17,294 bases of DNA from an uncultured Desulfobulbaceae bacterium. Its GTDB lineage: Bacteria > Desulfobacterota > Desulfobulbia > Desulfobulbales > BM004. Position numbers and translations under genes: made by a program. Numbering within the stretch: the stretch's first letter is position 1; the number at the start of each line of letters is the position of its first letter. Below are positions 1 to 6,946 of the stretch, piece by piece. Below the pieces are notes generated by a model. It searched no databases, was not told where the DNA came from, and saw nothing but the letters and a program-made list of their open reading frames with translations. Location of the stretch: positions 1 through 17,294 of the forward strand of contig CAMYJP010000030.1 in the NCBI GenBank assembly GCA_947258675.1, read 5' to 3'.

Positions 1-40
1 TTAGGTTAGCTGATATTTGGTAAATTTACGGAAGCAACTG

Positions 41-86
41 CCGGAAGGGGTAAAGCCTACTAGAGTGCCTCTTCCGGTTTCTTTTT
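41..86 (+). terminator. Probable intrinsic terminator of an upstream gene
   Basis: The arms CCGGAAG (41-47) and CTTCCGG (71-77) pair perfectly and extend by three more pairs (48-50 with 68-70, one of them G-T), giving a 10-bp stem with a 17-base loop. It is followed at once by TTTCTTTTT (78-86). This is the usual layout of a rho-independent terminator on the + strand, presumably ending a gene outside the window. The large loop is somewhat unusual. Confidence 0.55.
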
Positions 87-87
87 A

Positions 88-119
88 ACTAATTAGTTCT
101 CATTAGGAAACTAGTTAGT
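88..119. repeat. Inverted repeat, 11-bp arms
   Basis: ACTAATTAGTT (88-98) pairs with AACTAGTTAGT (109-119) over 11 positions, allowing one G-T pair, around a 10-base loop. No T-tract follows directly. It lies two bases after the T-tract of the preceding terminator-like hairpin. Confidence 0.5.
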
Positions 120-123
120 GTCC

Positions 124-148
124 GTCCGAAAATTTTTTTTATTCGGAC
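124..148. repeat. Inverted repeat, 7-bp arms around a T-rich loop
   Basis: GTCCGAA (124-130) and TTCGGAC (142-148) are perfect reverse complements around an 11-base loop containing eight consecutive T. It is the third of four hairpins in this leader. Confidence 0.45.
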
Positions 149-187
149 CGATTACACAAAGTTGTTTCCAACCGCAAACAGTCTGTC

Positions 188-218
188 AATCGTCAGTTCT
201 ACTCGTTAACTGACGATT
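188..218. repeat. Perfect inverted repeat, 11-bp arms
   Basis: AATCGTCAGTT (188-198) and AACTGACGATT (208-218) are perfect reverse complements around a 9-base loop. The right arm runs into TTTT (217-220) and then CAAAA, so it could act as a weak terminator or as an operator. It lies about 175 bases before the ompH start. Confidence 0.55.
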
Positions 219-393
219 TTCAAAAGATCAATGAGATCACTAAGAATTGCCCTAATTGATTTCCGTTGGTCACGGGGAGGCGTCTATTAATCCGTCACAG
301 ACAATCCCTCAGTATGCGACCGAGATTATCAGAAAAAAGGACATTTCCGGATGAAAACAGTTTAGAAATGAAGGAATTAAACAGGTATAAAAT

Positions 394-972
394 ATGATTA
401 GGATAAATATAGAAAGAGTATGGCTCACAGCCGTGAGTATTAGCTTGTTTTTGTTTGCTTCCATGGCATTTGAAGCCGCTGCTACTGAAAATGAAGTGAA
501 AATTGCAACCATCAGTTTACAGCAGGTTCTCAGCAGTTCATCTTCCGCCCAAGCGGCCAAGAAGCAGTTAGAAGCAAAACTCACGGAGCTCAATGAAAAA
601 ATTCAAGCAGAGCAGCAGAAACAGGAAGGAATGCGAGCAGAGATTGAAAAGAAAAGTTCTGTGTGGAGCAATGAAGTCAAACAGCAGAAAGAACGAGAAT
701 TCTTAAAAGGTGAGCGTAATATAAAAATACTTTCTGAAGACGCCAAGGTTGAGTTTACTGATTATGAAAAGGGTGTTATGAATCCCATTCTGATAGAGCT
801 CCATAAAGCAATTGCTGAGGTCGGGAAAAAAAACGGATACACACTGGTGTTTGAATATTCTACTAGGGGCTTAGAGTCTAAAAGTGGTCTACTGTATGCG
901 GATGAGGCTCTTGATATAAGTACACAGGTCAGTGAAGCATTAGAAAAAAGACTTGCAGGCAAGAAAAAATAA
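394..972 (+). CDS. ompH: OmpH/Skp-family periplasmic chaperone
   Basis: 192 aa. Skp-family proteins are periplasmic holdase chaperones that keep unfolded outer-membrane proteins soluble on the way to the BAM complex. Residues 1 to about 30 form a signal peptide (hydrophobic run at 10-25, Ala-rich cleavage region EAAA). Residues 35-50 give the typical N-terminal strand (KIATISLQQVL), followed by a long Lys/Glu/Gln-rich coiled coil (about 55-125) and a C-terminal part (KNGYTLVFEYSTRGL) matching the family's second strand region. Length fits the family. An in-frame stop at 388-390 lies directly before the ATG, so this is the first possible start. AGG at 383-385 is a weak ribosome site. Unlike many genomes it does not sit next to bamA or lpxD here; it stands alone and ends at a strong terminator. 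Confidence 0.85.
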   Translation: MIRINIERVWLTAVSISLFLFASMAFEAAATENEVKIATISLQQVLSSSSSAQAAKKQLEAKLTELNEKIQAEQQKQEGMRAEIEKKSSVWSNEVKQQKEREFLKGERNIKILSEDAKVEFTDYEKGVMNPILIELHKAIAEVGKKNGYTLVFEYSTRGLESKSGLLYADEALDISTQVSEALEKRLAGKKK

Positions 973-996
973 ATAAAATTATTCATAATAATTATT

Positions 997-1031
997 AAAA
1001 AGCCCGGTATCGAATTGATGCCGGGCTTTTT
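997..1031. terminator. Bidirectional intrinsic terminator between ompH and dtxR-like gene
   Basis: AGCCCGGTATC (1001-1011) pairs with the arm at 1017-1027 (one T-G pair) around the 5-base loop GAATT. Four A before the stem and four T after it extend the pairing, giving a T-tract on both strands. It serves the + strand ompH and, in reverse, the feoB-dtxR operon on the - strand. Confidence 0.9.
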
Positions 1032-1073
1032 ATTTAAGTGTGAACGATTTAGAGGTACGGTAAAAGAATTTAT

Positions 1074-1745
1074 TTAAATGGAACCTGATTGGTGTTTAGA
1101 GGATAATTTCCAAACATAGATATTTTTTACAATTTCAGCATCAAGGGCTAGCTCGGTATTTTCGAACTTGATGCAAAAAGCGGGGCTTTTTCGATGAATA
1201 GTTACTTCTACGCCAGGCTGAAGACCAAAGGATATAAGTTGATGGAAATTGGAATGACTGATTGGTTTGATATAAGTGATTTTTCCAGCGTCACCAGCTT
1301 CTAAGTCGAAGAGGCTGAAAACTTTGTTATCGATAACTTTTAGTTCATTTGCACAACAGTTACCTTTTGGTATTGGTTTACCATCGGGACATACTTCCGG
1401 ATGGCCGAGCAATGTACAGATTGATTCTTCCACTTCAGGCAGTAAGCTATGTTCAATTCGACATGCCATATCTTCCATATCAGCATGTTTGACCATCAAT
1501 ATGCTTGTTACTAATACTTCTGCTAACCGGTGACGCCTTATGATGCCTTTTGCAATAGCTCGGCCTTTGGGAGTTAACTCCAACTTATCATCATGTCTAA
1601 TAATTAATGACATTTTTTCCAGGGTGAGCAGGTTGTCATCATCAAAGTCAACAGCGCATCGTTTTCTGATAGCCTCAATCGAGTGGTTTTTTATTTCGTC
1701 ACATGCCCAAATGGATTCAAGAATTTCTTCTAAATGCTCATTCAT
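1074..1745 (-). CDS. DtxR/MntR-family metal-dependent repressor with C-terminal FeoA-like domain
   Basis: 223 aa. DtxR-type proteins bind Fe(II) or Mn(II) and repress metal-uptake genes. Order: winged helix-turn-helix (1-62, ending ELTPKGRAIA), metal-binding and dimerisation domain (about 63-125), FeoA/SH3-like domain (about 141-215). Visible metal ligands by comparison with DtxR are H72, E76, C95, E98 and H99 (motifs RHRLAE and ACRIEH). The position matching DtxR His98 is Glu91, so the ancillary site differs. The linker HPEVCPDGKPIPKGNCC adds C119, C130 and C131, absent from classical DtxR. Start supported by GGGGAG five bases before the ATG. It is second in an operon, 38 bases after feoB, so it probably senses iron and controls its own operon. 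A role as a manganese sensor is possible but less likely beside feoB. Confidence 0.82.
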   Translation of the reverse strand: MNEHLEEILESIWACDEIKNHSIEAIRKRCAVDFDDDNLLTLEKMSLIIRHDDKLELTPKGRAIAKGIIRRHRLAEVLVTSILMVKHADMEDMACRIEHSLLPEVEESICTLLGHPEVCPDGKPIPKGNCCANELKVIDNKVFSLFDLEAGDAGKITYIKPISHSNFHQLISFGLQPGVEVTIHRKSPAFCIKFENTELALDAEIVKNIYVWKLSSKHQSGSI

Positions 1746-1783
1746 CAGTGCTCCCCATTATTCCTAATAATCCTTTATGGTTT

Positions 1784-3769
1784 TTATGTGAAAGTAATGC
1801 CCAAGAAATGACATGCGTGATTAAATACTGTGCCAATAAGTATTGCATACGTGATAACCGAGACAATAAGTATAGTTGCAGTCCGAGTTCCCCTTTCTTT
1901 AAAAAGAACTATTATAGCGTTGAGACATGGAGTTAGAAAGGTCATTACCAAAAGATTTATAACCAGTTGAAGATTGGTATAGATACTACTCAAATGCTCA
2001 AGTTCAGCAGCTCCACTTTCACGTCGAATCAGTGTCTTGATAAATACTTGTACACTTTTTTCCGGAAGACCCATGAGGTCTGTAGTTAAAGGCTTAAATA
2101 TTTGTTCGAGAAGTTGTAAGCCTCCCATTCTATCAAAAAGAAAGACAAGGAGTGAGGCCATTATAAAAACAGGAACAGCTTCCTTCATAAAATAATAGGT
2201 TTTCACAGATGCCTTTTTAACAACTTGCAGAAGTTTAGGGCTTCTCATGGGAGGAATTTCCATAATGAATGGTGAGCGAGTACCTGGAAGAATTTTATTT
2301 AACACAACTCCACCAATGAGTATTTGAGTAAAAATAAATCCAAAAACTGTAAAGGTTGCAGAAGCAGGCATTTTATCAAGGATTATCAGCATTACTGCGA
2401 TAAGAGGGGCGCATGGCATACCTAATAATAGCAGGAATGTGGCAATATTTTTTTCTTTTTTAGTGCTGAGCAATCGAGTGGTAAGGATAGCCATTGTAAC
2501 GCATGAAAATCCCATAACTAATGGGATAACGCCTTTGCCGTTAAGCCCCATACGCATGAAAACCTTATCCAGCAGTATTGAGAGACGTGCCAGGTATCCG
2601 GTATCCTCCAAAAGGCCGAAGGCAATATAGAAACAGAAGAGTACAGGTAATACCAACCCTAGGGCAAGAAAAACTCCTGTAGGCAAAACCCCAAAATCAG
2701 GATCTACAATCATATCTTTTATAAAATCACTGGGAATAGGATCAACAAGCTGTTTAGTCGCCGGAATCAGAAGATTTTCAAAAAGTTTTGAATTGATCGT
2801 ATCTACCAGAAAGGTTGCACCAAAGGATCCGACAAACTGGTACATAAGAAACATGACAGCAATAGCGATAGGAATTCCTGTGTAAACCTGAGCGCACATG
2901 TTGCCAAAGGATTCAAGGAAGGGATTTTTTAATGGGGGGGTAATGGTTTGAATTTCTCTTACTATCTGGTCTGCTTTTTTGTTGTATGTATTTGCTATTA
3001 ATGCCTTGTACTCTGAAGAACTTCCAGGACGAACGTCAGTGGCAAGATTCTGCAGCTGCACGCGGACGTCTTTGCCTTCTTTTGCATCAATATATTTTAT
3101 TGCCCCGGTGTCTTCAGCAAGGAGCAGCAGGCCAAGCGCTCTAGGGTCAATGCTGCAGTGATTGAGCACTTTTGTTGATTCCTTAAGGAAGTTTTCAACC
3201 CAGTCAGAATAACGAGTCAATTTGAGAGGGGGGCGTATATCGGTGAGTTTGGTAGTTATCTTCCTGAGGCCGATATTTTCACGGGCAATGGATGTGCAGA
3301 TGTCTATTCCAAGAATTGAAGAAAGTTTTTTGAATTTAATATTAATACCACGGGATGCCGTTTCATCTGTCATATTAATATCAAACAGCATTGGTAAGCC
3401 ATATTCTGCATACTGAAGTGCAATGGCAATGGAACGTTTCATGTTTTTTGCATCGCCGACCAGTAGTATCCCACGAACTTTATCTGTTAAATTACAATCC
3501 AGTAAAATGTCCCTTGCTACTTTCTCATCTTCATTAGTAGAAAAGATGGAGTGTATACCAGGGGTTAGAAGGGCCATTTTGTCAGTTCCCTGTATTTTCC
3601 CCTGTTTAATGCTTACCGTAGTTCCGGACATATGTAGATTGGTAACATCAGATGGACATAAGCGAGAAAATAATGTGGATTTCCCGACATTCATATTCCC
3701 GACCATTACCACATAAGGATTTAATGAAGAAATGCCGGTACTGTCGATGCAATTTGGACAATCTTTCAT
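1784..3769 (-). CDS. feoB: FeoB-family ferrous iron transporter, atypical G-domain
   Basis: 661 aa. FeoB imports Fe(II) across the inner membrane, using a cytosolic GTPase domain to gate a membrane domain. Seen here: an N-terminal CPNC (residues 4-7), P-loop GNMNVGKST (24-32), G2-region Thr (SGTT, 48-51), G4 motif NMTD (132-135) and a G5-like SIA (160-162). The G3 motif, normally DxxG, reads TPGIHS (69-74), with Thr in place of Asp. A spacer helical domain follows (about 180-290). About eight or more membrane segments lie between 295 and 658, with gate-like motifs LLEDTGYLAR (386-395), GFSC (420-423), MPCAPL (451-456) and a late TPCLNAI (613-619). The RRESGAAEL segment (582-590) is of a type I recall from Desulfobacterota FeoB. 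Slightly shorter than E. coli FeoB. No clear ribosome site precedes the ATG. First gene of an operon with the DtxR-type regulator. Confidence 0.85.
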   Translation of the reverse strand: MKDCPNCIDSTGISSLNPYVVMVGNMNVGKSTLFSRLCPSDVTNLHMSGTTVSIKQGKIQGTDKMALLTPGIHSIFSTNEDEKVARDILLDCNLTDKVRGILLVGDAKNMKRSIAIALQYAEYGLPMLFDINMTDETASRGINIKFKKLSSILGIDICTSIARENIGLRKITTKLTDIRPPLKLTRYSDWVENFLKESTKVLNHCSIDPRALGLLLLAEDTGAIKYIDAKEGKDVRVQLQNLATDVRPGSSSEYKALIANTYNKKADQIVREIQTITPPLKNPFLESFGNMCAQVYTGIPIAIAVMFLMYQFVGSFGATFLVDTINSKLFENLLIPATKQLVDPIPSDFIKDMIVDPDFGVLPTGVFLALGLVLPVLFCFYIAFGLLEDTGYLARLSILLDKVFMRMGLNGKGVIPLVMGFSCVTMAILTTRLLSTKKEKNIATFLLLLGMPCAPLIAVMLIILDKMPASATFTVFGFIFTQILIGGVVLNKILPGTRSPFIMEIPPMRSPKLLQVVKKASVKTYYFMKEAVPVFIMASLLVFLFDRMGGLQLLEQIFKPLTTDLMGLPEKSVQVFIKTLIRRESGAAELEHLSSIYTNLQLVINLLVMTFLTPCLNAIIVLFKERGTRTATILIVSVITYAILIGTVFNHACHFLGITFT

Positions 3770-3886
3770 TGAAATTAATTACTATTTGATTCTTTATCTG
3801 TTAGTTAAATGCTCAGATTCATCGGAAGGACAACGAGAGTATAAATGTATGATAGGAAGAATAATAATAATCTATGAAACACCTAA

Positions 3887-3907
3887 TAATGATTTCTGTT
3901 ATCATTA
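3887..3907. promoter_or_regulatory. Possible iron-regulator operator upstream of feoB
   Basis: TAATGAT (3887-3893) and ATCATTA (3901-3907) are perfect 7-base inverted repeats separated by 7 bases. The arms resemble the half-sites of Fur boxes (TGATAAT/ATTATCA type), though the spacing is wider than in the classical box. It lies about 120 bases upstream of the feoB start. Which regulator would bind (Fur or the DtxR-type protein encoded in the operon) cannot be decided from sequence. AT-rich DNA gives such repeats by chance fairly often. Confidence 0.3.
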
Positions 3908-4056
3908 ATCTAAAAATAGAGATGGAAAGAAGGGAAGTCAATAATTATTTGATTTTGCAAAAAAGGTTGGTTGTTTTTTAAATTTTGTATGATATGTGTT
4001 ACACGGTAACTTAGGGATATTTATTATCAACCCGGAAAATTCACGTAACAAAATGG

Positions 4057-4138
4057 CGGAGATTCGTAGATAAGGGTGAATTGCAACCCTCGGCTATGCA
4101 AATGGCACAATGACATGTAAGCAAAATTGCAGACTCCG
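4057..4138 (+). promoter_or_regulatory. Possible three-way-junction RNA leader of yicC
   Basis: Three nested perfect pairings can form together: P1 CGGAG (4057-4061) with CTCCG (4134-4138); P2 AGGGT (4073-4077) with ACCCT (4086-4090); P3 TGCAA (4097-4101) with TTGCA (4127-4131). This gives a three-way junction ending 40 bases before the yicC ATG. I recognise no known riboswitch class. Each stem is only 5 bp, so the fold is a hypothesis. Confidence 0.25.
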
Positions 4139-4178
4139 AAGGGGATTTGGCGAAATTAAATAATAATGGAGTTACTAT

Positions 4179-5069
4179 ATGAATAGACCCCTGAGCATGA
4201 CTGGTTTCGGTAGAGGCGAAAGCAGCGGTTGTGGAAAAAATTGGACAATAGAGCTTCGTTCGGTCAATCATCGGTATCTTGATATTAAAATTAGAATTCC
4301 CAGGCAATACTCATTTTTAGAAGAAAAAGTTAAGGTAGAAGTATCAAAATTTTATGCACGTGGTCATTTGGATATTTTCTTTGATATTGCCGAGGAAGGC
4401 ACTGCTGGGGGAAGGCTCAAGGTTGATATTCCACTGGCTCGTGAATATTACAATTGTTTGTATGCTTTGCAGGAAGAATTACCGCTCGAAGGAAAACCAG
4501 ATCTTAATATGCTTGCAGGTCTCAGGGATTTAATTACTCCTGCGAATGATGATATTTTTGATAAAAATGATGAAATATGGACAGCAGTAAAACCAGCTCT
4601 TTTTGCTGCCCTTACAGAATCGACGCAAATGCGTGTAAAGGAAGGTCAGGCATTAAAAAAGGATCTTTTTGACAGAATGTTGAAATTTAAAGAGACAGTA
4701 AAAAAAGTTGAGCATGCTGTCCCGGATCTTATTAAAAAAAGAGAGGAGTCTTTAAATCAGCGGTTAGAAACTCTTTTGAAAGGTGTGGACATTGATCCTG
4801 CAAGGTTGTCTCAGGAGGCTGCGATTTTAGTAGATAAGACCGATATTTCAGAGGAAATTGTTCGTCTATTCAGTCATATAGAGCAATTCAATAAATTTCT
4901 TTCTCTGGATGAACCGATTGGCAGGAGGATGGATTTTCTCTTGCAGGAATTTCTCCGGGAGTTGAACACAATTGCTTCAAAAATTAACGATGCAGAGATG
5001 TCGTATATAATTGTTGATTTGAAGAACGAACTTGAAAAATTCAGAGAACAGATTCAGAATTTGGAGTAA
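4179..5069 (+). CDS. yicC: YicC-family endoribonuclease
   Basis: 296 aa, the usual family length. YicC proteins are cytosolic endoribonucleases; E. coli YicC has been linked to decay of the small RNA RyhB. The family's signature N-terminus is present (SMTGFGRGE at residues 6-14, then WTIELRSVNHRYLDIKIRIP). The conserved C-terminal block is also present: DISEEIVRLFSHIEQF, then GRRMDFLLQEFLRELNTIASK and a Glu-rich end. A central region (about 90-215) is helical. GGAG at 4168-4171, seven bases before the ATG, supports the start. First gene of a run of four on the same strand, with the remA-like gene 66 bases downstream. Confidence 0.9.
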   Translation: MNRPLSMTGFGRGESSGCGKNWTIELRSVNHRYLDIKIRIPRQYSFLEEKVKVEVSKFYARGHLDIFFDIAEEGTAGGRLKVDIPLAREYYNCLYALQEELPLEGKPDLNMLAGLRDLITPANDDIFDKNDEIWTAVKPALFAALTESTQMRVKEGQALKKDLFDRMLKFKETVKKVEHAVPDLIKKREESLNQRLETLLKGVDIDPARLSQEAAILVDKTDISEEIVRLFSHIEQFNKFLSLDEPIGRRMDFLLQEFLRELNTIASKINDAEMSYIIVDLKNELEKFREQIQNLE

Positions 5070-5135
5070 CTTTTTAGGTTGCAAATTTCAAAAGAATTTT
5101 TAAATCAATAAAAATTAATATGAGAAAGAATATTT

Positions 5136-5417
5136 ATGGATAATAGAATGATCAACGTAGGATTTGGCAATTCGGTTGTGGCCAGTCGTATTCTTGCCAT
5201 CGTAAAACCGAATTCATCACCAATGAAAAAATTAAAGGATGAAGCTAAAAACAACAACAGGCTCATTGATGTTACCGAAGGACGAAGAACCCGGTCAATT
5301 ATAGTCTTGGACAGTAATCATATAGTTCTTTCGTCCGTTCAGCGTGAAACACTTACCCAGAGATTTATGCCCTCAACCATCGAACAGCGCATACTTGATG
5401 AGGCAATAGAAAGTTGA
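5136..5417 (+). CDS. remA: RemA-like (DUF370) DNA-binding regulator
   Basis: 93 aa. In Bacillus subtilis RemA is a DNA-binding, ring-forming activator of biofilm matrix genes; the role in Gram-negative bacteria is not established. The family core is clear: [20 protein letters not shown], then [17 protein letters not shown] and [11 protein letters not shown]. With this start, Arg18, Arg50 and Arg51 fall at the same numbers as the DNA-binding arginines described for B. subtilis RemA. The C-terminus (residues 75-93) differs and is less conserved. The placement between yicC and gmk matches the Bacillus order yloC-remA-gmk. Its TGA stop at 5415-5417 overlaps the TTG start of gmk. GAGAAAG at about 5122 is a weak ribosome site. 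Confidence 0.85.
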   Translation: MDNRMINVGFGNSVVASRILAIVKPNSSPMKKLKDEAKNNNRLIDVTEGRRTRSIIVLDSNHIVLSSVQRETLTQRFMPSTIEQRILDEAIES

Positions 5418-6028
5418 CAATTGGGATTCTCTTCATAATTTCTGCTCCGTCAGGATCCGGAAAAACAACAATTATTTCAAAAGTGCTGAAGAGTCTTTCA
5501 GGACTGGCATTTTCTGTGTCACATACAACAAGGGAACCACGCATCAGTGAACAGAATGGCATTGACTACCATTTTGTGGATAACGCTACATTTATAGAAA
5601 TGCGAGAAAAACACGCTTTTCTAGAGTGGGCAGAAGTACATGGGCGTTTTTACGGAACTTCGCAAGAGTCAATTCAAAAGCAACTTTCAAATGGTACAGA
5701 TGTCATACTGGACATAGACGTGCAGGGAGCTGCTCAGATACGGAAAAATTATGAGTTACAGGGTGTGTCTATTTTTATAGTACCTCCTTCATTTCATGAG
5801 TTGGAAAGAAGATTGGTTGATCGTGGCACAGACTCTGCTGATTCCATAAAAGTTCGATGTAGTAATGCACGGATGGAAATAACCTCCTCGGATAAATTTG
5901 ATTATCTGATAGTAAATGATTCAGTTGATGATGCAGTTGAAATATTACGTTCTGTAATCATTGCCGAAAGAAGTAAAAACAGACGTTTCATATCAGGAGC
6001 TCCTGTTGATATGAACAAATTCGTCTAA
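5414..6028 (+). CDS. gmk: Guanylate kinase
   Basis: 204 aa. Catalyses ATP-dependent phosphorylation of GMP to GDP in purine nucleotide salvage and supply. The P-loop is APSGSGKT (11-18). GMP-binding residues sit in SHTTREPR (36-43), [13 protein letters not shown] (71-83) and the DIDVQGA segment (100-106). The lid region is around [10 protein letters not shown] (132-141), and the end DYLIVND is typical. Length matches the family. The start is a TTG at 5414, which overlaps the remA stop codon (TTGA) and places the P-loop at the usual distance from the N-terminus. TGAGG at 5399-5403, ten bases upstream, is a plausible ribosome site. The overlap implies translational coupling with remA. rlmB begins one base after its stop. 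Confidence 0.92.
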   Translation: MTIGILFIISAPSGSGKTTIISKVLKSLSGLAFSVSHTTREPRISEQNGIDYHFVDNATFIEMREKHAFLEWAEVHGRFYGTSQESIQKQLSNGTDVILDIDVQGAAQIRKNYELQGVSIFIVPPSFHELERRLVDRGTDSADSIKVRCSNARMEITSSDKFDYLIVNDSVDDAVEILRSVIIAERSKNRRFISGAPVDMNKFV

Positions 6029-6029
6029 A

Positions 6030-6878
6030 ATGACAAAAAATAATAAGCATAAAAAAGGGAGAACCAATTCAGGTAAGTACTGTCGTAAAGCTTCAAAAAT
6101 TGAGAAGGAAAAAGTTTTTTGGGGCATTCATCCAGTACTTGAAGCATTAAAAATAAAATCCAATCAATTAAATGAAATCTTTGTAAATCCCAAAAGAATA
6201 CATTCTAAGCTCCAAGAAATTATAGCTCGCGCACAGAAAGAGAATATCAAGCTTTCCATTGATTCAAAGTCCTTCAACAAACTAATTTGCGGAACCGGTA
6301 TTGATAAAACTGTGCATCAAAATGTCGTCGCCATTGGAAAGCCATACTCAGAGGTGACCCTTTCTGATTTAATTACCAAAATTTCAATTAACGAATCTCA
6401 GAGCAAATCCCTTTCTATATTGGTTGCATTGGATAACATACAGGATCCGCATAATATGGGAGCAATTATACGGACGTCATTGGCTGCTGGTGTGTCCGCA
6501 GTGTTAATTCCCGAAGAGAGAAGTGCGCCACTGGGAGGTACTGCAGTTAAAAGTTCGGCCGGTGCTTTAATACATATGAATATTTGCCGGGTTAAAAACC
6601 TTGTTTCAGCATTAAAAATGCTCAAAAAAAAAGGTGTATGGGTTGTTGGAACAATTAAAGACAGCCCTTTGTCATTATATAAAACAGATTTTACCACGCC
6701 GGTCTGCATTGTTATCGGCAGTGAGGAAAAGGGAATACGATCCCTAGTCAGAGAACAATGCGACTATCTTGTCTCCATCCCAATGACAGGTGGTCTCGAT
6801 TCTTTGAATGCATCAACATCTGCTGCTATTGTTTTATTCGAACTTGTTCGTCAACAACAGATGAAAAATCAGAACTAA
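6030..6878 (+). CDS. rlmB: 23S rRNA 2'-O-methyltransferase RlmB (TrmH/SpoU family)
   Basis: 282 aa. RlmB methylates the 2'-OH of G2251 in the 23S rRNA peptidyl-transferase region (E. coli numbering) with S-adenosylmethionine; it is a knotted SPOUT enzyme. A basic, disordered N-terminal tail of about 28 residues precedes the substrate-binding domain (WGIHPVLEAL, 31-40; KTVHQNVVA, 93-101). The three SpoU motifs are intact: motif 1 DNIQDPHNMGAIIRT (135-149), motif 2 VIGSEEKGI (228-236), motif 3 SIPMTGGLDSLNASTSAAI (249-267). Starts one base after gmk, so it is co-transcribed and probably coupled. Another TrmH-family target cannot be excluded, but the substrate-binding domain favours RlmB. Confidence 0.88.
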   Translation: MTKNNKHKKGRTNSGKYCRKASKIEKEKVFWGIHPVLEALKIKSNQLNEIFVNPKRIHSKLQEIIARAQKENIKLSIDSKSFNKLICGTGIDKTVHQNVVAIGKPYSEVTLSDLITKISINESQSKSLSILVALDNIQDPHNMGAIIRTSLAAGVSAVLIPEERSAPLGGTAVKSSAGALIHMNICRVKNLVSALKMLKKKGVWVVGTIKDSPLSLYKTDFTTPVCIVIGSEEKGIRSLVREQCDYLVSIPMTGGLDSLNASTSAAIVLFELVRQQQMKNQN

Positions 6879-6905
6879 ATTGGGCAGAGTCATTTATATT
6901 AGATT

Positions 6906-6938
6906 ATTTCTAAAGGGAGTAGAAATTTAATTTTTTTT
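6906..6938 (+). terminator. Intrinsic terminator after rlmB
   Basis: ATTTCTA (6906-6912) and TAGAAAT (6920-6926) pair perfectly around a 7-base loop. After four bases (TTAA), eight T follow (6931-6938). The stem is AT-rich, hence only moderately stable. It lies between the converging rlmB and the 154-aa gene. Confidence 0.6.
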
Positions 6939-6946
6939 GAAAGACA

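Larger units (their letters stand above)
1..393. other. Gene-free, hairpin-rich leader region
   Basis: No convincing coding region is seen on either strand before ompH. The stretch holds four separate inverted repeats between 41 and 218, listed individually, the first followed by a T-tract like an intrinsic terminator of a gene lying before the window. From about 220 to 393 I see no clear structure. Two tiny reading frames (4 and 9 codons) lie just before ompH, the second overlapping the ompH start codon, but neither has support as a gene. I found no clear promoter for ompH. Confidence 0.6.
3770..4178. other. Divergent intergenic region feoB / yicC
   Basis: 409 bases without a gene, holding the promoters of feoB (leftward) and yicC (rightward). 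It contains an inverted repeat at 3887-3907 that could be an iron-regulator operator for feoB, a small hairpin GTTAC-ACG-GTAAC at 3998-4010, and a possible folded leader at 4057-4138 before yicC. A -10-like TATGAT at 3988-3993 with a poor TTGGTT -35 at 3967-3972 (15-base spacing) is a weak rightward promoter candidate. An open frame on the - strand at 4041-4307 overlaps the start of yicC antisense and is not credible. Confidence 0.6.

Noticed and set aside
1..15. TTAGGTTAGC at the window edge, like a half of the classical DtxR box
   Set aside because: The second half-site is absent and it is over 3.7 kb from the feoB start.
1..90. Resemblance of GGGGTAAAGCCTACTAG to the core of a c-di-GMP (GEMM) riboswitch
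   Set aside because: The other conserved GEMM elements are missing and the hairpin with a T-tract fits a plain terminator better.
370..397. A 9-codon frame ending on the ompH start codon, as a possible leader peptide
   Set aside because: No ribosome site of its own and no codon bias or attenuator structure to suggest regulation.
4041..4307. 88-aa frame on the - strand opposite the yicC start
   Set aside because: Overlaps the well-supported yicC start antisense; no family features.
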